Origin: Dromaius novaehollandiae
Taxonomy: Eukaryota; Chordata; Aves; Casuariiformes; Dromaiidae
DNA length: 64,000 nt
Direction of reading: 5' to 3'
Assembly (NCBI RefSeq): GCF_036370855.1
Contig: NC_088099.1
Location: 20,923,501-20,987,500, forward strand
Shown here: positions 12,896 to 25,300 of the stretch, in pieces
Layout of the letters: every line of letters begins with the position of its first letter
Position numbering within the stretch: position 1 is the first letter of the stretch
The notes under the pieces: model-generated
Database searches by the model: none
Seen by the model: only the letters and a program-made list of their open reading frames with translations
What the model was told of the DNA's origin: nothing
Made by a program: the position numbers and the translations under genes

Positions 12896-14705
12896 GTCAC
12901 AGAGCATGGGACTCTGTCTGGTGGTTGCCTGCACAGGAGAGCCTGCTTTAAGTGAGTGTGTTTTAACTCCTATTTTCCGCTTCTGCTGCTGAGAAAATTC
13001 AAATCATATGGTGTTTCCTCACTTGCAGACACTTCCTCTTGCAGTCACCTGAGGGCCCAAAGCAGAATCACTCACCTCACTGTGTACTGTCCCTCCTGCA
13101 CATTATTTAATAAAGTGCATTTGACCATTAACCTATGGGTTTATCTTATGCAAATGAATTAGTTACCTTTCTAGAACTGCCAGTAACATGGTGTTACTGT
13201 AGATGTGCAATATACATGGAGAGAGGTGAAGTAGTTGAGGAAAGGACATATTATCAAATGTTGCCACTGCAGTATGTTCTGCAAAATGTTGTACATTTTT
13301 TAACGTAGAAGAGAACAGATTTTTTTCCAGGATGTTGGAATGCTTGGCTGATTTTAAGAATTGATCTCCAATTATTAGCTGCAACTGACAGTGATGACAG
13401 AGCATAAGAAAAGCTGTTGGTATTTCCAGAGCTGTCAGTATTTCAGATTATACTCGTTTATTGTGGATAAACGTCCAAACTCTCAACCAATCCTAAATGC
13501 CTAAGTAACTGAGATTTGCATATAATTAGTAGAAATACTGTGTATATTTGCAAATTTAGTCTGCAAATGCTAATTTCTGATGAATTGTTTCCAACATGTC
13601 AATGGACAATATAAAAAATGTGTTTGTGACAGAACCCTATGCAAACTGAGCTGTTTCTTTGGGAGTAAAAAGAGTTGAATGTTAAAAAAAAATCTTATTT
13701 AATTTCTGGGGAGCACTGTTACTAGGCATTTCATTTTTCTCAAAATGCCTTTACAAAGAAAAAAGCAAAGCCCTGCAAAAAACAGACTTTGAAAAATGTT
13801 TTAATAATGAAGCAGAAAAAATAATTTGAGAAATAATTTACTCAACGTAAATAATGTAATAACTATCATCTGAACTCACAAGATTTACACATTTTTACAA
13901 TTTATGTAATTAATATCTCCCTTCTAATTATTATATGGATTGATTAAAACATTTGATACTTGTCTTGAGTAGCCCTTGGTCTGAGTAGTAATAATAGTTA
14001 GTAATTGTAATAGCAATAATAATCTGTTCCAGTTATTTGCTCAGATGAGTGTATGGGCGTGTCATGGGAGATTTTTGCATGTGTAGATTTAAAATCTTTC
14101 TCCTATATATAAATGTTTGTACGTTGTTTGTTCAGCACTACTCAGTTGTGAGCCTAACTGTTGTGTTTTGCTTGCTATTTAAGTCAGTGAGCTTTTCTTA
14201 GCAGATTGGATTAACAGTTTACTTCTTCATTATCAGTGGTGATAAGTTGATGTCCAGTTAGTCTGGCCTCCTTGGAAGCCCCCGGTACTGAAAGCTGCCG
14301 CAGCAATTTTAGCTGTTGTTAGTGCGTGCCAGGGAATTCAGTGCTGGTACCCTTGATGATCTTCAGGCAGATTCCCTTTTCTGGGGATGATCACATAACT
14401 GAGATGATCACATAACCCTTTAAAACTACGAATTGATACTGAACTCTTAAGCCCACGGTGCAACCATTTCTGGGCGGTCAGTGAGGTGAAATTCCCTGCT
14501 CCATGTGGGAACATGGGAGCAGGGCTGCGCAGGGCTGGTGGTGACCCAGGCCGTACCCCGGCTCTGTGCTGAGAGCAGGGGCTCCCTCCGGCAGCTGCTG
14601 CTCTTGCTCCTAGCTCTGCCAGTTCGTCTTCACGTACATGTGGAAGACCCCAGTAATCATAGCCTGTGAGTACCTCAGTCATCACTGGTTTTATCTCCAC
14701 AGCCT

Positions 14706-14975
14706 TCTCGTGAGGTAGAAAAGTGCTGGTATTTCAGTCTTACAGATGAGAACAGAGGTAGAGAGTCACTGCAGTCCCAATCCTCAAAGATGTTTAAATT
14801 ACTAACTTGCGTATAGGTATTTAAATCACAGTGATTTAACTGGGAGCTAGGTGTTTAAATGTGCTTACTGCCTGGGAGCTAGTGATTTGATCTGAGGCCA
14901 TATAAGAAAACTGTGTCAAATAGGAACTTGAATCCTAGTCTTCCAAATCCCATGTAGGCTGCCAAAACACTGGTC
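14706..14975 (+). repeat. Decayed MIR-like SINE interrupted by a second ancient repeat
   Basis: The left part (14706-14773) has the MIR-type 'TTACAGATGAGAA...AGAGAGTCAC' core. The right part (about 14888-14975) resembles the following 'CTTGAATCCTAGTCTTCC...ACTGGTCCA' section of the same element class. Between them, 14774-14887 carries 'CAATCCTCAAAG...TTTAAA' and 'GGGAGCTAGGTGTTTAAAT', like the two arms of another old sauropsid repeat. The simplest reading is a later insertion into an older SINE. Family names are from memory. Confidence 0.5.
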
Positions 14976-16778
14976 CAGCGCTGGTATGGGCTCCTGATAC
15001 ATTACCAGCTGTAAAAGATCACAGAGTCACACACACACAAAGTTTCTGCAAGACACGGTACAGACCTTCGTTACTGACCTGGAGGGAACCTGCACGTGGG
15101 CTCCCCTTGGCATGGAAGGGTAGCAGGGCTGCTGCCCTAGTGGCGAAGGGCCAAGTTGGATATAGAATGTCTGACACACGTTGTGCTGATCCTATCCGCC
15201 AGCATGAGCTTCATATTTTGTGTAAAAGGAGGAAAATATTTGTTTCAAGGCTTATGACTTAAGTCTCAAAGGCAAGTATTGGTTGCCGTGAGGAAAAAAC
15301 GAGAGGAGTAGCCTGTCTAATTCAGCAGCGTGTCTGACAACAGCAAGTATCAGATGCTTCATGGAAGTCGTTAGAATCTGGTACTTTTACTGTTATGGAA
15401 TAACCTTAGTATGGGGGAAATTTCTTTGTAACCCCAGGCAGCTTGAGGTTTGATGTATGTCTTGAGTATGAAGGCTTATATTCTTTAATAACTTATCTTT
15501 TGGGAGGTTTGCCCAAGTAAAAAAGTGCAAAAATGAATCTCTTGTTTCTACCCTTATTCCTGTCATTGTCAAACCAACCTGTCTGTGTGTGTGTTGCTCC
15601 TGCTAAAAGTTTCAGATCGTTGGCCTAACAAAGTAGAAACATTTACAGGACTCATCAAGAGTAAGCAATAACTTTAATGTAGGCAAAAGGAGCAGTTAAT
15701 TAGTTCTGCTTTTTCAGACAGGAACATTATAATTTAATGAGAATTAATATTTTCATAAAGCATGGAAATATATTGCCCCAAGCAAAATGTGATAGAACAC
15801 ATTATTACAAATAGCTATTTTAAATGAATGCAGTGACATTTTCTCATAATGTTGGATGGTCTATAATATTTTTATGTAGTAAGTCTAGGTAAAGTATATA
15901 TTTGGCTCACATTATAGAGTACATTACTGTTTTAAGGTAGAAGTTTTCAAAGTCAGGTTTTAGGAATAAAAATACAAACCTAAGTACAGTGTTGCAAATG
16001 TGATTCTGTATCACATAGTTTTTTTCCTAAAAATTTTACAGACAGAACGACTGATTATCTGGAAGCAGAGTTTAAGAGCAACAGAATTCATTTGCCATGT
16101 GCTATAAAATTCTTTTGAGTCAAATCTATCAGGCTACTTATCTGAGTAAAACAAGCACAATACTTGTTTGAGAATAAGATACCATAAGCAGAAGGTAGAA
16201 AATATTTATCAAACAAATATATTTGGGGCTATTTTAGTCTGAGGTCATCAGGCAACATGATAAGCAATATAACCAGCAACATAAAAACATGTCATTTAAT
16301 GGGATTTTTTTTAGTCTAAGACTTTGTGTACATACTTATCTACAGCTTCTGCATCTGAACTATTGTTCATTGTATAAAAGGAAACCATTTCTCATTTCCA
16401 GATTCTTGGCTGGTTTAAAATGGCCTGAGTTTCATTGACCAACATACATGAGTGGAGGATGTGGCCCAAAAGCTTTGCTGAAGCTTTTAGAGGTCTTAGA
16501 CAAGCAGGGAGGAACCTCTGTCTGGTTCAGATATGCAAAGCTGTAACTAAATATGCGATAGCTGATGATGAGTGCTCTTCACAAAATTTTTGCTTTTGTA
16601 TTTGAAGATATAAGAAATTATTATATTCTTTACAAATTAGAATAGTTGGTCTATATAACTGAAGAGATGGTGAATATTATGAACTGGCTTTTTCAGTGTG
16701 GTCTGGACTTACATGCTACATAAATATAAAATAGAGGCAGCCAAAGAGAAAGTTGGTCTTGTTCCACCATCCTTGTAG

Positions 16779-16851
16779 TCTGGTGTAACATGTATAGTCC
16801 AACAAAGTTAAATCAGCGTAAAACTAATGTAACAGGGCAAAAGTTCAGAAT
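16779..16851. repeat. Decayed ancient amniote repeat copy
   Basis: TCTGGTGTAAC, then CAACAAAGTTAAATCAGCGT, then AAAACTAATGTAACAGGGCA follows the order of the family motif 'CAATGGAGTTACACCAGCGTAAAACTGGTGTAA'. Confidence 0.45.
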
Positions 16852-19291
16852 TGCATATTTTCTGATCTTATTCCTGAAAGAGTTACACCCTAGATTAAAC
16901 ACGTCTGAGTGAGCAAGGGCTGAAGGAGAGCCTTCCTGCCACTGGGGCTGGGCTTCAGCACCCTGTCATTACAGCACTGTTTGTGGGGAGATCTAAATTC
17001 CTCTTGCTGTAGCAATACCTTGCCAAAGAACAGTAAGCTAATACCTAAATTACTGCATTTCTGCGTGCTTTGGAGGGTTCAGGGCCACAAAGGAGAGACT
17101 GTGACCTTCCCTGCAGGAGGACGAGGGGTGGAAAACTCCCCGTGCCCTCTACCTCCCCCAGTACACACAGGTAGCACGTAGCCTTATCCCGCTCCTGGCT
17201 GTCCTGGTGGAGCTCGCTCCTAATGAAATTGCTGCAGGTTTCCTTTTGAAGTCTGGCGTATACTGGTTTCCATCTTCACAGGGGTCAGGGCTGTGAGGAA
17301 CAATTGTCTTTCCCTCCCATAATGGGCCTTTCCTCGCAGTAATGTGTAAAGAAAGTGAATGAAGGTACAGGTTTTCTTTTTGGTTTAACTCAGGCCCTTG
17401 ATGTTATTTTAATGTTGGTTTAGGATTTAATTAGAGAGCATTTGGCATCAGCAGTTGTATGCTTGATCATCATATCGTATGATCTAAAACCTAGCTACTT
17501 AATACCGTAAGATGATTAGTATCTTATTACTGTACTCTATTAAATATTGATACCAAAGTTTTCTGTTCAGCATTTGCAAATCCTTTTAGTCAATTAACAG
17601 TAAAACAAAAAGCTTTCCATTTGGTGAGAGCTACTGTAATTATATTTACTTTGCAGTTTATTACCATATGCTTAAAATGTTTGCATGTTTGTATTACACC
17701 CAAAAACTTCATTAAAAGAACATTAAGGCTGTAAAGTGTAGTATTCTGAAATTAGGAAATGATGGAAATATGTTTTCCTGTGCAACTTTAAAACTCTTCA
17801 GGGAAATAAGAACTGTGTATTAGATGTCTAGACTCTGTATACAGTGTGTGACGAGAAGTAGGCGCCTGAAAATGGGATATAAACAAACGCGTATGATGGT
17901 CAGGGAGCCGCCTGTACTAGCAAATTAGGAGTGCTAGAGGAAGACTTCTGAAATTTCACCTTTCTGCAGAGGCGAAGCAGCTGACTGTGGGTAGGAAGGA
18001 GCTTTCTTAGCTTCTGTGGGATGTGTAGGCTGTAAAAAGCAGTGGTGCTCTTTTGAGCTCCTGTCCCCAAGAGGGGGGCATCAGGACAGAGACAAGGGCA
18101 TGTTAATGGGAAAAACTCCACAGTTCTTCACTGCAGGGAAATTTTTGTCTACTTCATGAAGAATGTGGCATCTTGCCTGCTACAACTGCTGCTTATGCAT
18201 TTTACATATAGTAACAACTGAATAAAATATAGCAATCATTCTACGAACAACAACTGGAATCTGCGATTCCCCATCTTGGGCATCACCTCAACCACTGGGT
18301 ACGGAGACGTGTTCTTGCCCATTTCCTCTAGCCCAGTGGATCTTCAGGTCTTTGCTGAACTTTGGCACACCTTCAGAATGAAGAGGCAAAATGCCCCCAA
18401 ACAGAATTGCCCTGCATTTGGGAGGTAAGAGAAGAGTGTTTGAACTTCCTTCAGTCTGTGGAGCCTGGAGCCTAAACCTGCTCTTCCTGTGGAAGTCTTT
18501 AATCATGAAACTCCTTTATACAAAGGATTATTGCTGCTAACTCCAGTGGCATCATAAAAAGAGTGATCCCCACTCCACCTCTTGGAAGATAGGCTGCAGT
18601 TAGAGGAGAGTTTCAGGCTGGGAGAGTTTCAGGTTGTGCATCCCGAACGGATAAAAGTCCTCCTTGCAGCTGCAAGGGAAGCAAGCAAGCCACTGCAAGG
18701 GATGGGATTTAAGAAATGCTCGTGTCCTCAGTGCACTTCTCTAGCAGAGGGCTAAAGGCTGTTTTTTCTCCTGTGAAAGCTGAGATTCTTTTACATTTCC
18801 AAAGAGACTCCAGCAGGCATGACGCATACAAACCCAGCTCTTATTTGACCTTTACTGTTCTCCTTTTCTTGGTATTGAGGCAGGTCTTCAGATTTGAATA
18901 TCCTGAAGCTCCTGCATGGTCACATTCTAGATCCGAGTTTGAACTCTGGCTCAGATTCATGTCAGCATTAGGAAAACTTCCGAGTGGGCAGAATTCCCAC
19001 CGTCCTTTTCCATATAACTGCATAGGTAACCTTGCAGCAGGTTTCTTGGAAGACACTTGCCTGGTGTCCTGGCTAGAAACTATTGGATCTAGCTAAAGTT
19101 TATAGGACTGGGAGATATCTGAGCAATAATGAATTCGTGTACCACTTTTAAATACTGTTCTCATAAGCCCATTTAGCAATAGTGTCAAACTGCTATTTTA
19201 TGTAATGCCCCATATGTGATGGTATTTGATGCAAGCCTAAAATAAGTAATTCAGTGTGTTTCAACCAAAACTCTTGGTTGAGATCTTCTAC

Positions 19292-19354
19292 TGGCGTGAA
19301 TTCGTGTAATTCCTTTGACTTTAGAGGAGATGTGCTGATTTACACTGGTTAAAG
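19292..19354. repeat. Decayed ancient amniote repeat copy (best preserved)
   Basis: CGTGTAATTCCTTTGACTTT, then AGAGGAGATGTGCTGATTTA, then CACTGGTTAAAGAG follows the family pattern 'GTGTAACTCCATTGACTTCAGTGGAGTTATGCTGATTTACACTGGTGTAA' almost throughout. It is the clearest of the dispersed copies. Confidence 0.55.
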
Positions 19355-19359
19355 AGTGG

Positions 19360-22300
19360 ACGCCTTTGTCTAACGTCATTTTCTTGGGTCTTTTTTATGT
19401 GTTATTTTTCTGTCATTGCATTTTTCGTTCCTTACCAAGAACCTTAAATGCTTCCTGTAAACATTAAAAAATCCACTTGTGTGTCTGGCATCAAATATAA
19501 CAATAGAATTTGTTATTACATCTCTCCATGGTACAATATAGAGGCACTGCCAAAAGCTATCCACTATCATTACAAACATGGGAATGGAAGACATATATAA
19601 ACATAGGAGTGTAACCTCTTTCTCCAATAAGAGTTTATAATAGCAACAGTGAACTTGACCCAGTGCATTTCCTGTAGGGATAAGGTGACCTGCAGGGGTT
19701 AATGGCCCGTGGCTTTGCCTTGGGCTATCATCTCACCCAGCCAGTGATTAATCCTGAAGAAATGCCCTTTGCTCCCATCATTATCCCTTAAATGGAGCCT
19801 TTAGAATTCAAAATGATTTTGGAATGGGACTTACCGCTGCCTTGCACTCCATTCATTGCAACCAACTTCACTGTAACTGCATGTCGCACTTGCATAAATA
19901 ACGTTCAGAGTGAAAAAAAAATATTAGACTGACCCAGAGAAAGGGAATAAAACTCCAGTGCACGGTACCACTGCCAATAATATTCCAACAGCAGGGTGAT
20001 GCAATAACAGGAGGATACAACTGCTGCAGCAAGGGGAGGAATCAGAAAGTAGTAAAATATTTGCTATATGTAAGATTTTCATGTGCCAGCTTCAACTGTA
20101 AAATCTTTTCAGCCAGCAATGTATTATGGTTTTGTTTGTTTACTTAGTTGGTCTCCAGGCATATTCATGAGAAGCTAGATTCTCTTCACAAACTTATGAC
20201 GGCAGAGTTCCTGCATTGGAAACTCAGTCTGAAAAGCTGTCTAAGCGATTGGGTTATTTCCTTGGGCAGAGAGAATGCAGAAAAGGCTGCAAATGTTGAG
20301 ATGGCATTCTGAATCAAGCCCAGAAAGTTCAGATTCAGCTGCTGCCCTCTCCTGCAGGTCTCTCACCTGCAAATCGTATCTGTTAGTATAGAATCTCAAG
20401 TGTTTTTACGACCTGTTGCGTATATTTTATTCTTGAAAAGGCAGTAAAATCTGCTGTGCTACCACATATAGAATAGCAAAAATATGCATAATGAATGTAA
20501 GATTTTTTTTTAAGTACAAATGTTGTGAAATTAAAAATACTACTGCCCCCACCTGACCTGTTTGTTTGCAAAAATCTGGCAACAATATTTATGTAGGGCT
20601 CTAGTCTGGTGGAGTACTATACTTCCTCTATCTTGTGCTTTATGGGAACATTAGTTTGTCTCTGTTCTCCATTAGAACAATCCTTTTCTTAGTCTCATCA
20701 GATCTTTTTCTGACATGACGTAGGCTTGGGAAGCCATGCAGTAAGCTCCTATATAGTTGTGTACGTGTCTGTAGCTGGGTAAAAGTAGACTGTGCCCACC
20801 TGGACATGTATCGATAAGCCACTCTACTATTTTTGTTACAGAGGAACTGTGGAACAGGGTAATGATATTTACCCTAAACGTAGACTCCAAAATGTACCTG
20901 AGGTATCCAAGACCTTTCTTAATTCTTAGATGATAAAAGTTGTAATTTCTTTCCATGCTTCAGCATTTTAAGGACATCATACAAGGTGGTCATCACTCTT
21001 TAAGGATTTCCCATCTGAGCTGAGATCAGACATGAACAACGGCAGTTCAGAGTGCTGAAAAAGTAATAATCATTTGAAAATAGGAGCCAGTCCTGCTAGT
21101 ACAGCAATCTGCAATGTCAGTCAGTTCTATGCGCCCCTCTTACCCATCCAATGTGGGGTCCGTACATGCCTGTATTGAGATGAACATGTCTAGTACACTA
21201 GGCTGTAGAAGCAATTACATTTGCTTACTGTATTTTTTATGTTTTAATAGATAAAAGTTTTATCATACACGATTTCAATCGGGCAATGTTTCAAATAGGA
21301 AGTTATTCAAGATCAATACTGGGCAACCAGTTTAAAGTAAGTCCAGCACTGGTATGCTGGTGGCTAAAGGCTGCACTGCCATGCTAGCAGGTTCCCACAT
21401 TGTCCGCACTGATCACACCCCATCTCACCACGAGCATCAGCTTACTGGTATTGGGGAGTCATTTTGAATTTGGACCTGTGTCAGCTGTGGTGAGTCTGAT
21501 GGTAAAGTCACCCAGTGCACAGCTCTATTTGGGTCTTTAGCAGGGCTAGTTTTGTTCAGCAGCTCCTTACATACTATTTTTTGCCTTCAACATAGATGAA
21601 CCTCTGGCAAGCTGACCTGTGGGTGTAGTTGACTGCAAAGTTGAAATGTTCTCCAAGGAGTTCAGGGTTACCAAAGGCAGATGATGGGATGCTGTCAGAT
21701 AACCTGCTCAGTATTCCTTGTGTGTGTAAATGGCATGCAGCAGAGGGAAGCAGGTTTGCACAGCTCTGGAAACCAGCACTGGGTCCTGGACAGTGTTGTG
21801 CCTCTGTGGTGCTTGTCCACCCAAAGCTGCCAACTATAATATAAAGTGTGTTATGATCTTCTCTTTTCCTCTTTCAATGAGTGAGCCCAAATCAAGATAT
21901 TAGTGAAAACTAGGCTTTGGCACTGTGCCAGAGTGCCCTTCCGGTGGTGCCTGGAGTGGTTTCTGGTAAGTGTGGGTGGTGATGGGGCCCTTCTCTGGAG
22001 CCTTTGTCTCCCTTGCTCGCTGATGAGCTGAGAGGGAGCCTGATCCCTGGGCTGCGGGTGGAGCTCTGGCCTCAGATCTGTGAACAAGCACTTGGTGGAT
22101 CTGTGGCTGAAGGTGCAGTGCAGGTCAGCATAGGAGGAGCATATATGCTGAACTGCTTTAAAATTTACAGGCCAGACCTTTAAATGCTTTGGTTTTCATT
22201 ACTTAAATTTAATCCAGCTCCTCTTATTTCTGCAGTAGCCAGAAAAAACCCCGCTGCTGTGCTGTTGCCTTCTGCTCCTGCTGGGGCACGTGGCAGCATT

Positions 22301-25300
22301 GCCCTGAGAGAAGCAGGGGCCCAACGCTTGGACACTAGGGCTCTGGGGTCCATTGCTTTCTAGGTTGCCTCTCTCTGCCCTGTGCCATAATCTGACCTGA
22401 CAGAAAGGTGGATAAGAGTGCAGTGTTTTAGTTTGCTGGATTTCTTTCTTAATAACAATCTCAGTAAACTTTCTTGTATCTCATTCTCCACTGACGGTGT
22501 GTCAGGTTAACTCAGAAGTGGCTGGAGGATGTGCCAGACTGTGCAAAGGTGCAAGACCTCTTGGGATACTCTTGGAGAGCTAGATTAACAAAAGGGTGCA
22601 GCGTGAACCCTGGGTTGAATTCTTTCTGATTCATTCCCTCATATTTTGAAATATTTTTCCCATGTTTTCTGTAAATTTTCTTCATATTCTGAAATTGGGC
22701 TAAAACCTGAATATATTTTTGTAACCTGCCAATGAACTCAGCATTAATTGTAGGTAGATACAGATTTACCTTTAAATGAAAAGAATTACTTTAAAAGTAA
22801 TATGGAAAAGAAAAAAAGCATTGTTAATTTTTTGTTTCTTCATGATGCCTGAAGAAGGCATTAAAAATGTTTTTGATGTTTGTTTTTAAAGATTTATCTT
22901 TCTTATTTTTCTTCTCGTAAAGAATGTAGAGATTGAAACTGTTTTTGGTTTATTTATCAATGCTTATGTATCTCCACTGCCTAAAAGAGTTTTGGGAGAA
23001 AGGAAACCTTTGCTGAAGGTGCATCTATTTAAGGAGAAAGCTGGTAATCAACAAATGAGATTCCTAGTGTATTCTTGAGCAAAATCGGAGAGCAGAATAG
23101 ATGTTTACATATACATCTCTGTCTGAAAAAAGGATATGCATCTTTACTTTTGGGAATCATTTCAGTTCTGGAAAGCAGAAGAAAAAAGCCTAAATTCAAA
23201 TTTTTAAGTGTTGCAGCTGATAGGGAAGAAGAAATTTTGTCTGAAAATCAGAGTTCTGATTCTGTTTTACTGGGAAGTTGAAGCAGTAATAAATTGTATC
23301 ACATTTACAAGTACCTGGTGGAAGATAATGGGGATTGTTTTTCACCTGTTCTAACAGTCAAGGAGTATTATAATGTTTTTAAGAAAAAAATATTTAGTAC
23401 TAAAAGTAGTAAGTATGCTTAAAAGGGAAATACAATCCCATCAATATAAATCCCATTTTTTCACAGTATTTATTTTTTCTCGTATTAGTAGCATGTTAGA
23501 CTTTAACAAATAAAAATGAAAGGCCATCATGAAATCAGTATCTTTCCCATGCTCTGAAGTCAGCACTGCCATTTCTTACATGTCTGCCTCTACCCATATG
23601 AATGTGTGCCTGTTCAAAGTGGTGTCTTTTGCCATCTGTGTGCAAAACCTAAGGGCACAAAGGGCCACTACCATAGTTTGGACATCCATCCTGCTCTGTT
23701 TAGTTGAAGGAAGAAAGTGTCTTGAGCCGCCTGTGGAATTGGGAGAAAGTTCAAGCGAGGACCAGCGCTATTGCTGTCACTGTAGTGTGGGATTATCAAA
23801 ATTGGATTTATGCTTTGTTCTTTGCTTACAGACAGTGAAATTCCTGGTTGGCTTCATGTCTTTTTTCTCCGATACTAGCAGCTACAAAGGAACATTAAAA
23901 CGAGCATATACTTGAAAATATTTCATAATAAATTCTGTCAAATTCTCCCAACTCTTTTCATTTTGAACATCAGCTCATTCATTTGAACATTCATTTGAAC
24001 AACAGTGTTTTGTTCTGTATGTGGACAGAATATAACACCATGGAACCTGAAACCTGAATGAGCCCTCTAAATTTTATTAGAATACAAATAGTGGTAGTAA
24101 TTTGATGGGGCCCCTTGAATAACGTAACAATGAAATGGGACTTGGTTTACAACATCTTGGCTTGCCTTGTCTGTATGGTTAGTCTTGCAGACTGCTTTTG
24201 CACACATTGGCTCCTGCCAATAAGAAGGTCATAAACACCCATCTTCATCACTGGCTATGTTTAAAAAAACCAGTCCCTATATAAGGCAAGCTGTACTTCT
24301 CAAGATGCAACTTGAAGAACTTGAAAGAGTGGGAAATACGTTCCTATTAAGGTGTAGTTGATGCTGTGATTAGGTAATACAGAGGCTGGGGCCTTTTGGA
24401 AAGAGAACTGGTCTCAAGTGTGTCAGTGTGTGAAGGGAGCAAAGCAAATGGGTGGTTCCACAATACCCCTCTTCTGAGACATTGGAAAGTCTAAGACTCA
24501 TCTCAGATTCCTTTTTTTTAAGCGTTTAAAACAAGGGAGGAAAAAAGAAAAGACACAAGTTCTTAGAACTTGAAAACAAAAATATTTGTGACACCACTAT
24601 TTTTCTAAATAAGGAGTTGTTTCTAGCCAGCTCCATAAGTTCGAATTCATGAAACATGCAGATGGTATGGCACACAGATGGCTGTGGACCTCAAGGACTT
24701 ACCCTGTCTCCTCTTATCTCCACTCACAAAGAATTCAAACACAAAATATTACTCAGAAGAATATAAAATGTACAGCTTTTATTGTTTTCAATAGTATTTT
24801 GCCCTTTCACTTCCAACCCTTTAGCTGATCATCATGATGTTTCCTTTTCTTAAAGGGAGGTATTAGGAGATGTGCTGCCTTTGCTGGCATGACCGAATTG
24901 ACTGCTTATTAAACCACCTGGTAGACATGTTTCCCTGTGGCAGAGTAATGACTCCGTACCCAATCCCTGCTACAGACATCCGTAAGTGCACTAGAAGGGG
25001 AGGGGAGCATACTGTGAAGCCATGCATGAGAGAGCCTTTCGGTACACAGGCATCGCTAGTGACTCTGTGTATTCCCTAGACAGCTTTTTCAGCAGAAGAG
25101 GAGCAAATGGCCTTCTGGAGCAATTCTTGTTTGCAGAGATTTTAGTGCAGCTGTCAAGTAAGGGCAGTGTAGCTAGTATTGTTCCACCGAGACTTGTGGC
25201 ATCGTGGCCATGATGCAGCCATTTATCATCAGCCGATGTCATTCCAAAACTGGGGCCTCTCACATGATAACACAGAGCACTGCTACTCCTTTACTGACTT

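Larger units (their letters stand above)
13000..19260. other. Gene-free intergenic DNA with nested ancient repeats
   Basis: No gene is recognised. Contents include a 14-bp local duplication (GATGATCACATAAC at 14386-14399 and 14403-14416), the composite repeat at 14706-14975, and another decayed copy at 16779-16851. The parts at 13480-14010 and 15690-15960 are strongly AT-rich with many TAAT cores. Confidence 0.6.
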
